A stretch of DNA of 64,000 nt from Mesorhizobium sp. AR10 (GTDB taxonomy: Bacteria; Pseudomonadota; Alphaproteobacteria; Rhizobiales; Rhizobiaceae), in contig NZ_CP080524.1 in the NCBI RefSeq assembly GCF_024746795.1, forward strand, positions 1,798,001 to 1,862,000, in the 5' to 3' direction. The notes under the pieces were generated by a model. That model was not told the origin of the DNA. It worked only from the letters and a program-made list of their open reading frames with translations, and did no database searches. The translations under genes were made by a program, and so were the position numbers. Within the stretch, counting starts at the first letter, position 1, and each line of letters starts with the position of its first letter. Of this stretch, positions 1 through 8,527 are shown piece after piece.

Positions 1-8
1 TGAACTCG

Positions 9-818
9 ATGAGCATCGCGGCTACCGTCCCGCCCATGCATTCCGATATCGTTGATCTCCGCTCCTTCTATTCAACAACGCTCGGGCGCCTGGCCGAACG
101 CTCGATCACCATGGCGCTGTCCTCGATATGGGCTGTTGTGCCCAATGAGCGGCTGGTCGGCCTCGGCTACACCTTGCCGTGGCTGGAACGGTTCGGCGCC
201 GATGCGGAGCGCGTCTTCGCCTTCATGCCGGCGACGCAAGGCGCGGTGGTCTGGCCGGCGACCGGTCCGACCGCGACGGCACTCGTCTTCGACGAGGAAC
301 TGCCGTTGGTCGATTCCTGCATCGACCGCATGCTGCTTGTCCATTCGCTCGAACATGTCGAGAATCCGCGCGAGACGCTGAACGAGATCTGGCGGGTTCT
401 GTCGCCCGCCGGCCGTGTCGTCATCGTCGTGCCCAACCGCCGCGGTGTCTGGGCCCGGTTCGAACATACGCCATTCGGCAATGGCCGGCCCTTCTCGCGC
501 GGCCAGCTCACCGAATTGCTGCGCGAAACGAATTTCACGCCGGCGGCATGGTCCGATGCCCTGTTCTTCCCGCCGTCCCGGCGGCGCTTCCTGATGCAGT
601 TCCACAATGTGCTGGAACGCGTCGGCCGGCGGTTCTGGCCAATCTTTTCCGGTGTCATCGTGGTCGAGGCGCAGAAGCGGCTCTATCAAGGCGTGCCGGT
701 CGCCCAGCGTGCCTCCCGCCGCGTCTTCGTGCCGGTTCTCTCGCCGCAAGGCGCCACCAGGCTCGGCCGGCTGGCCGAAGACGCAACGCCGTCGACCCCG
801 CGGTTGACACGTTCGTGA
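9..818 (+). CDS. Class I SAM-dependent methyltransferase-like protein
   Basis: The protein is 269 aa from the first ATG. A second in-frame ATG at 36 (residues MHSDIVDL) is a likely alternative start, and the frame is open to the left edge, so the true start is not fixed. Methyltransferase-fold features are visible: a DRMLLVHSLEHVENP stretch at residues 106-120 (end of the SAM-binding half) and a following RVLSPAGRVVIVVPN strand. The glycine-rich motif I is weak (VGLGYTLPWL, residues 50-59), as in the methyltransferase_11 group often found beside glyoxalase II genes in alphaproteobacteria. The substrate is unknown. It is the first gene in the window, so its operon partners upstream cannot be seen. 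Confidence 0.75.
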   Translation: MSIAATVPPMHSDIVDLRSFYSTTLGRLAERSITMALSSIWAVVPNERLVGLGYTLPWLERFGADAERVFAFMPATQGAVVWPATGPTATALVFDEELPLVDSCIDRMLLVHSLEHVENPRETLNEIWRVLSPAGRVVIVVPNRRGVWARFEHTPFGNGRPFSRGQLTELLRETNFTPAAWSDALFFPPSRRRFLMQFHNVLERVGRRFWPIFSGVIVVEAQKRLYQGVPVAQRASRRVFVPVLSPQGATRLGRLAEDATPSTPRLTRS

Positions 819-832
819 TCGTGGTTGTGCTT

Positions 833-856
833 GTTCCGACCCTATCTGTCGGGAAC
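833..856. terminator. Imperfect palindrome after the methyltransferase gene
   Basis: GTTCCGAC (833-840) and GTCGGGAAC (848-856) can pair with one bulged G around a 7-nt loop. It sits 14 nt after the stop codon of the methyltransferase gene and before the ABC exporter gene. There is no clear T run, so a terminator role is only a guess. Confidence 0.3.
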
Positions 857-940
857 GGGTTCGTGGCCCGGTTGAAGGGCATGCGCCGTCAAAGCCTGTG
901 ACCGGTTTCAGCACTGCTCCCGAATGCAAGGATCTCACTC

Positions 941-2761
941 ATGGCTGATCATCGCGACGACAAGGCCAGCACCGTGCCTGTTGCCGCGCCGATCGACACC
1001 AGTCTCCGCGAACAGCTGGGGACAATCAGGCTGGCGCTGAAGACATCGCCGGTACGCAAACAGCTGCTTTGGGTCTGCATCGGTATCGTCGCCGTCATTG
1101 TCGCAACGTCGATCGGGCAGGTTCTGCTCAATCGCTGGAACCAGCCTTTCTACGACGCGCTGGCACGGCGCGACATGCAGGGTTTCCTGCATCAGCTTCT
1201 CGTCTTTGCAGGCATCGCCGGCGGTCTCTTGGTGCTCAATGTCGGTCAGACCTGGCTCAACCAGATGATCCGGCTGAAGCTGCGCGAGGGGCTGACGCTC
1301 GACCTGATCGACGAATGGATGCGGCCGACGCGCGCTTTCCGGCTCGCGAATGCCGGCGCCATCGGCGTCAATCCCGATCAGCGCATGCAGCAGGACGCCG
1401 GCCACCTTTCCGACCTTTCGACCGATCTCGGCGTTGGTCTGCTGCAGTCGCTCATCCTGCTTGCCTCCTTCGTCGGCGTCTTGTGGACGCTGTCTTCCGG
1501 CTTCGTCTTTCATATCGGCGGCCATTCGCTGGCGATACCGGGCTACATGGTGTGGGCCGCGATCCTTTATGCCGGCATAGCCTCCTGGCTGAGCTGGCTG
1601 GTCGGACGGCCGCTCATTCGCCTGAACAGCGATCGCTACGCGCGCGAGGCGGAGCTGCGCTCCTCGATGGTCCGCGTCAACGAGAATGTCGACGCCATCG
1701 CGCTTGCCCATGGCGAGGCCGACGCGAAACGGCGGCTTGAACTCGATCTCGGCACGGTGCTCGGCGCCATGCGGCGCATCTACAGCGCCCAGATCAATCT
1801 GTCCTGGGTAACCGATACCTATGGCTGGATCACCGTCGTCGCACCGATCCTCGTCGCATCGCCGGTCTATTTCGCCGGCGATATCAGCTTCGGCGGGCTG
1901 ATGATGGCGGTCGGCGCCTTCAACCAGGTTCATTCATCCCTGCGTTGGTTCATCAACAACATCGGTGGCATCGCCGATTGGCGCGCCACGCTGATGCGCG
2001 TCGCCGACTTCCGCATCGCGCTTGCTGAAACCGATGTGCTCCATCGCGCTGAAAGCCGCATCGCGTTCGGCGAAAACCCGGACGGCAGCCTGACATTCGA
2101 GAAGCTTGAGGTTGCCTCGGCGGACGGATGCGCGAAGCTCGCGGAGCCGCATGTCGAAATCCGCGTCGGCGAGCGCGTCATGATCACCGGAGAGCCGGGC
2201 GCCGGCAAGACGCTGTTCTTTCGCGCGCTTGCCGGTCTGTGGCCGTGGGGAAGCGGGCGTATCGGCATGCCGGCCGCAGAGGCGCCGGCTTTCGTGCCGC
2301 GCACCCCCTATTTCCCGCTCGGCACCCTTCGCGAGGTGCTCAACCACGCCGATGGCGCGGTCACGACGGATGCCGACATCTCGGCGGTGCTTGCCGAGGT
2401 CGGTCTTGAGCGTCTGTCGTCCTCGCTCGACCGTTCGGCGCGATGGGAGCGTGAGTTGGGCGATGACGAGCAGCGCCTGCTTGCCTTTGCCAGGCTCGCT
2501 CTGCTGCGGCCCAAATGGGTGATCATCGACGAGGCGCTGGATACGTTCGACGGGGCGACGCTGCGGCGGGTACTGGCGATGCTGGAGACGCGCCTCGCCG
2601 GTGCCGCAATCCTCAACATCGGGCGCGGCCAGCATAACAGGCATTTCTTTCCACGCTCCTTGACGATCGTGAGGGATACCGGCGGTTCAACGCTTAAACC
2701 TGTCCGTGTCAGGGCCGGTGCGATCGAGCCACCGCCGGCCGTCACCCAGCGAAAGAAATAG
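941..2761 (+). CDS. ABC transporter, fused permease/ATPase, SbmA/BacA-YddA type
   Basis: This 606-aa half-transporter combines an N-terminal membrane domain (residues about 40-340, several hydrophobic spans, including LNRWNQPFYDAL near 63-74, typical of the SbmA/BacA/YddA family) with a C-terminal ATPase domain. Walker A is GEPGAGKT at 417-424 and Walker B is VIIDE at 527-531. The signature motif is degenerate: LGDDEQ at 506-511 in place of LSxGEQ. The family moves peptides or acyl compounds across the inner membrane and probably works as a homodimer. AAGGA lies about 9 nt before the ATG. It stands alone, with no partner gene nearby, so the substrate cannot be inferred. Confidence 0.9.
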   Translation: MADHRDDKASTVPVAAPIDTSLREQLGTIRLALKTSPVRKQLLWVCIGIVAVIVATSIGQVLLNRWNQPFYDALARRDMQGFLHQLLVFAGIAGGLLVLNVGQTWLNQMIRLKLREGLTLDLIDEWMRPTRAFRLANAGAIGVNPDQRMQQDAGHLSDLSTDLGVGLLQSLILLASFVGVLWTLSSGFVFHIGGHSLAIPGYMVWAAILYAGIASWLSWLVGRPLIRLNSDRYAREAELRSSMVRVNENVDAIALAHGEADAKRRLELDLGTVLGAMRRIYSAQINLSWVTDTYGWITVVAPILVASPVYFAGDISFGGLMMAVGAFNQVHSSLRWFINNIGGIADWRATLMRVADFRIALAETDVLHRAESRIAFGENPDGSLTFEKLEVASADGCAKLAEPHVEIRVGERVMITGEPGAGKTLFFRALAGLWPWGSGRIGMPAAEAPAFVPRTPYFPLGTLREVLNHADGAVTTDADISAVLAEVGLERLSSSLDRSARWERELGDDEQRLLAFARLALLRPKWVIIDEALDTFDGATLRRVLAMLETRLAGAAILNIGRGQHNRHFFPRSLTIVRDTGGSTLKPVRVRAGAIEPPPAVTQRKK

Positions 2762-2823
2762 AAGCGGCTTTATTTCGCCGCGATCACGGCCAAGATTCCG
2801 GATGGAAACATCCTGGTGCGGCG

Positions 2824-3624
2824 ATGCTTGAGACCCTCAGCCTGCTTGCCTGCCTTGCCTGCCCTCCGGCAACGCCTGTGGCTGCCCCGGCCGACGCCAT
2901 TGCCGTCGATGTCGAACTGGTGCTGGCGGTAGACATCTCGCAGTCGATGGATGAAAATGAGTTCGCCTTGCAGCGCGCCGGCTATGTCGCAGCGTTGCGC
3001 CATCCCGACTTCATCAAGGCCGTGCGCTCCGGGTCCACCGGCCGCATCGCGCTCACCTACTTCGAATGGGCGGGCACCATCCGCGACGATGCGGTCATTG
3101 CCTGGCAGGTCATCGACAGCAGTGAGAGCGCCAACGCTTTCGCCGACAAGGTCGAAGCCCGCCCGTTCCGGAGCTTTCGCGGCACCTCGATTTCCGGCGC
3201 GCTCGCCTTCGGCGCCATGCTGTTCGAGGCAACCGCCTTCGAGGGAGAGCGCAGCGTCATCGACATTTCAGGCGACGGCCCCAACAATATCGGGCTGCCC
3301 GTAGCAGCGACCCGCGATGCGGCGCTGGCGAAGGGAATCGTCATCAACGGCTTGCCGATCCTGATCAGCCCGTCGCCGACCTTCAGCCATCTCGACCGGT
3401 ACTATGCCGACTGCGTCATCGGCGGGCCGGGTTCCTTCGTGCTGCCGATCTATGCGGCTTCCGAATTCACGACCGCCATACGCCGCAAGCTGATTCTCGA
3501 GGTGAGCGGCATTGCCGATCCCACAATGGTCCGGATCGATGCAACGGCGCCCATCGACTGTCTGCAGGGCGAACGCGACCGCCGGTTTTTTTCAGATCCG
3601 TATTTTCCCGAGCTCGATCGATAA
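2824..3624 (+). CDS. DUF1194 von Willebrand factor A-like secreted protein
   Basis: The 266-aa protein begins with a hydrophobic, probably cleaved N-terminus (residues 1-22) and then has a VWA fold starting VELVLAVDISQSM. DISQS (residues 37-41) is a metal-ion-dependent adhesion site motif (DxSxS). This matches DUF1194, a family of exported VWA proteins common in Rhizobiales with no assigned role. Two cysteines late in the protein (YADCVIGG and APIDCLQG) could form a disulfide. It follows the ABC exporter by about 60 nt in the same direction, but the spacing does not prove co-transcription. Confidence 0.85.
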   Translation: MLETLSLLACLACPPATPVAAPADAIAVDVELVLAVDISQSMDENEFALQRAGYVAALRHPDFIKAVRSGSTGRIALTYFEWAGTIRDDAVIAWQVIDSSESANAFADKVEARPFRSFRGTSISGALAFGAMLFEATAFEGERSVIDISGDGPNNIGLPVAATRDAALAKGIVINGLPILISPSPTFSHLDRYYADCVIGGPGSFVLPIYAASEFTTAIRRKLILEVSGIADPTMVRIDATAPIDCLQGERDRRFFSDPYFPELDR

Positions 3625-3639
3625 GGTCTATGTTCTTGT

Positions 3640-3684
3640 TGAACCAGATCTTTTCCGAACCTTCGGTTCGGGATCCTTGGTCTA
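3640..3684. terminator. Palindromic terminator-like repeat between convergent genes
   Basis: CCGAACC-TTC-GGTTCGG forms a tight hairpin within a longer palindrome running from GAACCAGATC to GGATCCTTGGTC. It lies between the convergent DUF1194 and glycosyltransferase genes and probably terminates one or both. Its 26-nt right part (3659-3684) recurs at 25952-25977 with two mismatches. Its last bases supply the glycosyltransferase stop codon. Confidence 0.55.
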
Positions 3685-4617
3685 GGCGGGCCGGGCACCG
3701 TATTTGTCGCGAAACTCAACGTAGAGATCGCGGCGCCAGCGCCGGCCACCGACGTATCCGCGCAGCAGTTGCGGCAGCGAGTAGCCAAGCGCCTTCGACG
3801 AGCGATTGGCCAGATAACCGGCGAATGCCTGCGAAACCCTGCCTTTCATCGCGTCTGCGATGATCTGGCGCGCGATCATGTAAGGCGGAATGTCGGGATA
3901 GCGGTCGACGATATAGGGGTGTTTGCAGATCAGGTTTGCATAGGCTTCGACATAGCCGTCGCGCTGGCCGGAAATGGAATTCTCCGAATTGTATTTTTTC
4001 CAGTCGATGTCCTCGGACAGCTGCGCCCCACTGCGCCGGGCAAAGCGCAGCAGCAATTCGCGATCCTGCATGCGCGCGATGTCGCTGTCGTAGCCGCCAA
4101 TCGCCAGCAGGGACTCGCGCCGCGCGGTAATCGCGGAGCCGGCGATGAAGATGGCCTGTGCGACCAAAGCTCTTTCCAGCGAGTTTCCGGTCAGGAAGGC
4201 CTCGCGGTTGACGCATTTGGTGCTGCGACCACCCTTAACGGACACGAACGAACTGATCAGGACTTCGAGCGACGGATTTTCGTCGAAGCGCGCTAGCGTT
4301 CGCTGCAGCCGGTCTGGCAAGTAGACGTCGTCGGAATCGAGGAAGGTCACGATGGGAGCCCGGGCTCGCTCGATGCCGGCATTGCGGGCCGCATTGGCAC
4401 CCCGCCATTTCGCGCCGACATAGATGAGGCGCGGATCGTGAATGCGGGCCAGCGCCGCCGCCGTCGCATCGGTCGAGCCGTCATCGACGACGATATGCTC
4501 GAAGCGGGTGAGGTTCTGCGCCAGCACGCTCTCCACGGCGCGCACGACCTGATCACGTCGATTGTGGGTCGGCGTGATCACCGTGATGAGAGGAGCTTGG
4601 TCCGTCTTTCGGGGCAT
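3682..4617 (-). CDS. Family 2 glycosyltransferase
   Basis: This 311-aa protein has the GT-A fold of glycosyltransferase family 2: ITVITPTHNR at residues 11-20, VVDDGSTD at 43-50, the acceptor-side GANAARNAGIERA from 73, and the metal-binding DSDD at 94-97. Such enzymes transfer a sugar from a nucleotide-sugar onto a polysaccharide or lipid acceptor at the cytoplasmic face of the membrane. No other polysaccharide gene is adjacent, so the acceptor is unknown. Its TAG stop lies inside the short palindromic repeat at 3659-3684. Confidence 0.9.
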   Translation of the reverse strand: MPRKTDQAPLITVITPTHNRRDQVVRAVESVLAQNLTRFEHIVVDDGSTDATAAALARIHDPRLIYVGAKWRGANAARNAGIERARAPIVTFLDSDDVYLPDRLQRTLARFDENPSLEVLISSFVSVKGGRSTKCVNREAFLTGNSLERALVAQAIFIAGSAITARRESLLAIGGYDSDIARMQDRELLLRFARRSGAQLSEDIDWKKYNSENSISGQRDGYVEAYANLICKHPYIVDRYPDIPPYMIARQIIADAMKGRVSQAFAGYLANRSSKALGYSLPQLLRGYVGGRRWRRDLYVEFRDKYGARPA

Positions 4618-4969
4618 ATGGCTTTCGCTATGCCCCGGATTCTGCAGGGATCGGATAGATTTGATGCTCGCCTTCCATGGCCCGCCCCGGAATTGCGTTC
4701 GAATCGACGCTACAAAAAAGCAGCCGTCGTGTCATCACAAAGTGTTGAGCGGAACCTGTCCGGCCCGGCGAATTCCATAACCAGCGCCTCAATTGCCACA
4801 CCGCCTACCGGCTGGGAATCCCCAAACGGTTTGCGGAAGATATCTTCATCGCCGGCAAAAATGTAAACATACCTATTACTCCCGACGTAATCGACCGGCG
4901 TTCAAGGTCCAGGCAGATTGCCCTCATGAAGCCGGTTGTTTCGGCTTCGATCCAACAGGGAGTTCAGCC
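4618..4969. other. Intergenic region without a recognised gene
   Basis: About 350 nt separate the glycosyltransferase start from the divergent DUF1330 gene. Short open frames here are extensions or antisense shadows with no recognisable protein sequence. The stretch is somewhat more A+T rich near 4855-4890, where promoters for the DUF1330 gene would be expected, but no convincing promoter pair was found. Confidence 0.4.
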
Positions 4970-5290
4970 ATGACCGCATACGCCGTTGCCCATATGCGCC
5001 AAGCCACAATGGGTCCGCAGATCGTCGAATATCTGCAGAAGATCGATGCCACGCTCGAACCTTTCGGCGGCCGGTTTCTGGTCCATGGCGGCGATGTGGA
5101 GGTGATCGAAAACGACTGGCCAGGGCATCTGATTGTCATCGAGTTTCCCGACAGGGAGCATGCACGCGGATGGTATCATTCGCGGGCCTATCAGGAGATC
5201 CTGGCGTTGCGCACCGACAACTCGCGCTCCGATGTGGTTTTCGCTGATGGCGTCCGGCATCCGCACAAAGCCACGGATGTTCTGGAATAG
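4970..5290 (+). CDS. DUF1330 domain-containing protein
   Basis: This 106-aa protein fills a single DUF1330 domain (ferredoxin-like, dimeric alpha-beta-barrel fold): an N-terminal MTAYAVAHMRQATMGPQIVEYLQKI, a central GGRFLVHGGDVEVIE, and an IEFPDREHARGWYHSRAYQEI segment typical of the family. The biochemical role of DUF1330 proteins is not known. The ATG at 4970 is preceded by a CAGGGAG stretch with suitable spacing and matches the family N-terminus, so it is preferred over an upstream in-frame start at 4793. It converges on metW. Confidence 0.88.
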   Translation: MTAYAVAHMRQATMGPQIVEYLQKIDATLEPFGGRFLVHGGDVEVIENDWPGHLIVIEFPDREHARGWYHSRAYQEILALRTDNSRSDVVFADGVRHPHKATDVLE

Positions 5291-5313
5291 GCACGTGGGC
5301 CGGCAGGCTTCCG

Positions 5314-5928
5314 CTATCGCTTCAGCAGAAACACCGCTTGCTGGCCGAAGAAATTCCAGAACCACCACGGCATCGACAGGCCGATCTTCTGGCCGTTGCC
5401 GTCGAGCGCGGTTGCCCTCTCGACCGTCGCGCCGAGCTCGTCGCACAGATTGACGAAGTCGCGGATGGTGCAGAAATGGATGTTGGGCGTGTCGTACCAG
5501 GAGTAGGGCAGGTCCTTGGTCACCGGCATCCGCCCGTTGAGGAACAGCGACAGGCGCACCCGCCAGTGGCCGAAATTGGGGAAGGAGACGATGGCGCGGT
5601 TGCCGATCCTGAGCAGTTCGTCGAGCACCAGCTTCGGGTTGCGGGTCGCCTGCAAGGTCTGCGACAGGACGACGAAATCAAAGCCCTTGTCGGGATAGAA
5701 TTCGAGGTCCTTGTCGGCGTCGCCCTGGATGACGCTGAGGCCGCGCGCCACGCATTCGTTGACGCCGCGCTGCGACAGCTCCAGCCCGCGGCCGTCGACC
5801 TGCTTGGTGTCCTGCAGCAATTCAAGCAGCAAGCCGTCGCCGGAGCCGACGTCCAGCACTCGCGATTGCGGCGGGATGAGATCGGCGACGACTTCGAGGT
5901 CGACGCGCTGGGCGCGGTTCACGCTCAT
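5314..5928 (-). CDS. metW: Methionine biosynthesis protein MetW
   Basis: This 204-aa protein matches MetW, a methyltransferase-like protein needed with MetX for homoserine acylation in many proteobacteria. The SAM-binding motif [10 protein letters not shown], is at residues 24-32. FVVLSQTLQ is followed by a conserved [43 protein letters not shown] stretch, here cited only by its ends (FPNFGHW and CTIRDF). The start overlaps the metX stop as ATGA, so the two genes are almost surely translationally coupled. The pair should share the SAM-II control upstream of metX. Confidence 0.95.
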   Translation of the reverse strand: MSVNRAQRVDLEVVADLIPPQSRVLDVGSGDGLLLELLQDTKQVDGRGLELSQRGVNECVARGLSVIQGDADKDLEFYPDKGFDFVVLSQTLQATRNPKLVLDELLRIGNRAIVSFPNFGHWRVRLSLFLNGRMPVTKDLPYSWYDTPNIHFCTIRDFVNLCDELGATVERATALDGNGQKIGLSMPWWFWNFFGQQAVFLLKR

Positions 5929-7094
5929 AAGGCGAGCCCTCTCGCCCGCGCGGCTGAGCCGATGAAGCCGTTGATGGCGGCGAACAGTTCCGGCTCGTCG
6001 AGCAGGAAGGCGTCATGGCCGCGGTCGGTGTCGATCTCGACGAAGGATACGGATGCGCCGGCGGCGTTCAGCGCATGGACGATCGAACGGCTCTCCTCGG
6101 TCGGGAACAGCCAATCGCTGGTGAAGGAGACCAGGCAGAAGCGGGTTCTGGTGCCGGCGAAGGCGTCGGCCAGCCGCCCACCGTGGTCGGCGGCGAGGTC
6201 GAAATAGTCCATGGAACGGGTCATGTAGAGATAGGAGTTGGCGTCGAAGCGATCGACGAAGGTCATGCCCTGATGACGCAGATAGCTTTCGATCTGGAAG
6301 TCGGCGTCGAAACCGAAGGTGAGCGCTTCGCGGTCCTGCAGGTTGCGGCCGAACTTCCGGTGCAGGGCGGCTTCCGACAGATAGGTGATGTGGGCGGCCA
6401 TGCGCGCCACCGCCAGCCCCTTTTCCGGGCGCTTGCCATGCTCGAAATATTTGCCGCCATGCCAGTCCGGATCGGCCATGACAGCTTGCCGGCCGACCTC
6501 GTGGAAGGCGATGTTCTGCGAGGAATGACGCGCGCCGGTGGCGATCGGCAGCGCCGAGAAGACGCGCTCCGGATAGCTCGACGCCCATTCCAGCACCTGC
6601 ATGCCGCCCATCGAGCCGCCAAGCACCGAGAACAGCTTCTCAATGCCGAAATGGTCGACCAGCATCAATTGCGCCCGGACCATGTCGCGGATGGTGATGA
6701 TCGGCAGGTCGAGCCCATAGGGCTTGCCGGTGGCGGGATTGGTCGAAGCCGGGCCGGTGGAGCCAAGGCAGCCGCCGATGACGTTGGAGCAGATGACGAA
6801 GAAGCGGTTGGTGTCGATGATCTTGCCGGGGCCGATCAGCACTTCCCACCAGCCCGGCTTGCCGGTCACCGGATTGGTGCTGGCGACGTGCTGGTCGCCG
6901 GTTAGCGCATGGCAGACGAGGATGGCGTTGGAGCGGGCGTCGTTGAGCGTGCCGTAGGTTTGGTAGGCGATCTGGAACGGCGACAGCAGTGTGCCCGCGT
7001 CGAGCTTGAGCGGCTTGTCGGCGCCGAAACGCAACACTGGGCTCGACGGTGCGTCGGCCTCGTTGTTGGTCTTTCCAGCGCGCAGAGCGGCCAT
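5925..7094 (-). CDS. metX: Homoserine O-acetyltransferase MetX
   Basis: MetX transfers an acetyl group from acetyl-CoA to L-homoserine, the committed step of methionine synthesis. The alpha/beta-hydrolase fold shows the nucleophile elbow GGSMGG (serine near residue 161), an aspartate in [12 protein letters not shown] and the histidine in [11 protein letters not shown]. The start at 7094 ([10 protein letters not shown], 389 aa) is chosen because the longer frame, beginning at 7175, would run through the leader terminator; a GAGAGA stretch sits 5' of this ATG. The stop overlaps metW. Control is by a SAM-II riboswitch and terminator in the 5' leader. Confidence 0.95.
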   Translation of the reverse strand: MAALRAGKTNNEADAPSSPVLRFGADKPLKLDAGTLLSPFQIAYQTYGTLNDARSNAILVCHALTGDQHVASTNPVTGKPGWWEVLIGPGKIIDTNRFFVICSNVIGGCLGSTGPASTNPATGKPYGLDLPIITIRDMVRAQLMLVDHFGIEKLFSVLGGSMGGMQVLEWASSYPERVFSALPIATGARHSSQNIAFHEVGRQAVMADPDWHGGKYFEHGKRPEKGLAVARMAAHITYLSEAALHRKFGRNLQDREALTFGFDADFQIESYLRHQGMTFVDRFDANSYLYMTRSMDYFDLAADHGGRLADAFAGTRTRFCLVSFTSDWLFPTEESRSIVHALNAAGASVSFVEIDTDRGHDAFLLDEPELFAAINGFIGSAARARGLAL

Positions 7095-7151
7095 TACGTC
7101 TCTCTTACATTCCGCATCGATGCGGTCGTCGTCCGGCCGGTCGCGGACAAC

Positions 7152-7183
7152 AAAAAACCGGCAGTGCCTTCGCAAAGCCGGTT
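7152..7183 (-). terminator. Intrinsic terminator in the metX leader
   Basis: On the minus strand AACCGGC (7183-7177) pairs with GCCGGTT (7162-7156), followed by a run of Ts (7157-7152). The hairpin lies between the SAM-II aptamer and the metX ATG and so fits a transcription-attenuation design. Its 5' arm is complementary to a GCCGGT strand in the aptamer loop. Confidence 0.7.
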
Positions 7184-7194
7184 ACAGGATGCAA

Positions 7195-7252
7195 ACGGCC
7201 CTTTAGCAAGTTGTTTAACGTGGCTGCAAGCCGACCGGCCAAATCACCACGG
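7195..7252 (-). promoter_or_regulatory. SAM-II riboswitch (metA-type) upstream of metX
   Basis: The minus-strand leader carries the compact H-type pseudoknot of SAM-II. P1 is CGTGG (7251-7247) with CCACG (7223-7219). The loop contains TTTGGCCGGTCGGCTTGCAG. The conserved CGTTAAA and TGCTAAAGGG segments follow, with GGCC (7200-7197) able to pair with the loop GGCC to form the pseudoknot. SAM-II elements are known to lie upstream of metX/metA and related methionine genes in alphaproteobacteria, and to turn expression off when SAM binds. Position, order and conserved blocks all agree. Confidence 0.9.
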
Positions 7253-7264
7253 AAGTTGGTATCT

Positions 7265-7293
7265 CTTCTAGGGCGGACGCGTGCGGGCGTCAA
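7265..7293 (-). promoter_or_regulatory. Sigma-70-type promoter for metXW
   Basis: On the minus strand TTGACG (7293-7288) and TAGAAG (7270-7265) are separated by exactly 17 nt. Transcription would begin near 7258, just before the SAM-II aptamer, so the whole aptamer would be transcribed. Confidence 0.6.
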
Positions 7294-7366
7294 CGGTCAG
7301 CCGCCCGCACCACTGCCACCTCTCGACATTCCGGGCCACGGCTTGTATTTCCGCAGCGGCTTCTCG

Positions 7367-7399
7367 GCGGAAGCATTCTCGCCAGCGGAAGCATTCTCG
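7367..7399. repeat. Two-copy 15-bp direct repeat in the hisC leader
   Basis: GCGGAAGCATTCTCG occurs at 7367-7381 and again at 7385-7399, separated by 3 nt (18-nt period). It ends 15 nt before the hisC ATG. It may be a recent small duplication or a binding site; nothing decides between these. Confidence 0.6.
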
Positions 7400-7413
7400 A
7401 CGGATTTTGCGAC

Positions 7414-8523
7414 ATGAACCAGAGACCGGATCAGGCACGGCCAACGCCCCGCGCGGGCATCATGGACATCGAAGCCTATGTGCCGGGCAAGAGCGCCGCA
7501 CCCGCCGGTGTCGCCAAGGTCTACAAGCTGTCGTCGAACGAGAACCCGCTCGGTCCCTCGCCGAAGGCGATAGAGGCGGCGCGGGAGATTGCTGGAAAGC
7601 TCGACATCTATCCCGACGGCACCGCCAGGCGGCTGCGCGAGGCGATCGCCGAGGTGCACGGCCTCAACCCGGCGAACATCATCTGTTCCAACGGTTCGGA
7701 CGAGATTCTCGGCCTGCTGGCGCAGACCTATCTCGCGCCCGGCGATGAAGCAATTTTCACCGAACACGCCTTCATGGTCTACAAGATCTACATCCAGTCG
7801 GCTGGTGCCGTCCCGGTATCGGTCAAGGAGACCGACGAGCGCGCCGACATCGATGCGATCCTTGCCGCGGTGACGCCGCGCACCAAGATTGTTTTCCTCG
7901 CCAACCCCAACAACCCGACCGGCACCTATGTGCCGTTCCAGGAGGTGCGCCGCCTGCATGCCGGCCTGCCCCGGAACGTGCTTCTGGTGCTGGATGCCGC
8001 CTATGCCGAATATGTCCGCCGCAACGACTATGAAGCCGGCATCGAACTGGTGGGCGGCGCCGAGAATGCGGTCATGACTCGCACCTTCTCCAAGATCGGT
8101 CTTGGCGGCGCGCGGATCGGCTGGATGTATGCGCCGACGCATATCGTCGACGCGATCAACCGCGTGCGCGGTCCCTTCAACGTCAACGCGACGGCGATCG
8201 AGGCCGGCATAGCCGCGATCCGCGACCGCGCCCATGTCGAGCGCAGCGTCGCCCATAACGAGACCTGGTTGGCCTGGCTGAGCGAGGAATTGACCAGGCT
8301 TGGACTGCGGGTGACGCCGAGCGTCGGCAATTTCATCCTCATCCACTTCGCCGACGACCAGAAGCATTCGGCGGCTGCGGCAGACGAATATCTGAGCCAG
8401 CGCGGTTATATTTTGCGGCGCGTTTCCGGCTACGGTTTTCCGAATGCGCTGCGCATGAGCATCGGCACCGAAGAGGCCAATCGCGGCGTTGTCGCCGCTC
8501 TCACGACATTTCTGAAAAGCTGA
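7414..8523 (+). CDS. hisC: Histidinol-phosphate aminotransferase
   Basis: This 369-aa fold-type I PLP enzyme has [11 protein letters not shown] (40-50), NPNNPTG (164-170), LDAAYAEY (193-200) and the Schiff-base lysine in [14 protein letters not shown] (Lys about 227). HisC converts imidazole-acetol phosphate to L-histidinol phosphate, and many homologues also transaminate aromatic amino acids. It lies 4 nt before tyrC, a common alphaproteobacterial arrangement that suggests a part in tyrosine and phenylalanine synthesis as well as histidine. It is divergent from metX. Confidence 0.93.
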   Translation: MNQRPDQARPTPRAGIMDIEAYVPGKSAAPAGVAKVYKLSSNENPLGPSPKAIEAAREIAGKLDIYPDGTARRLREAIAEVHGLNPANIICSNGSDEILGLLAQTYLAPGDEAIFTEHAFMVYKIYIQSAGAVPVSVKETDERADIDAILAAVTPRTKIVFLANPNNPTGTYVPFQEVRRLHAGLPRNVLLVLDAAYAEYVRRNDYEAGIELVGGAENAVMTRTFSKIGLGGARIGWMYAPTHIVDAINRVRGPFNVNATAIEAGIAAIRDRAHVERSVAHNETWLAWLSEELTRLGLRVTPSVGNFILIHFADDQKHSAAAADEYLSQRGYILRRVSGYGFPNALRMSIGTEEANRGVVAALTTFLKS

Positions 8524-8527
8524 AGCA

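Noticed and set aside
2764..2781. A terminator after the ABC exporter (GCGGC...GCCGC)
   Set aside because: The stem is only 5 bp with an 8-nt loop and no T run, below what I would report as a terminator.
7095..7175. A longer N-terminus for metX
   Set aside because: It would translate through the terminator hairpin and lacks similarity to MetX N-termini.
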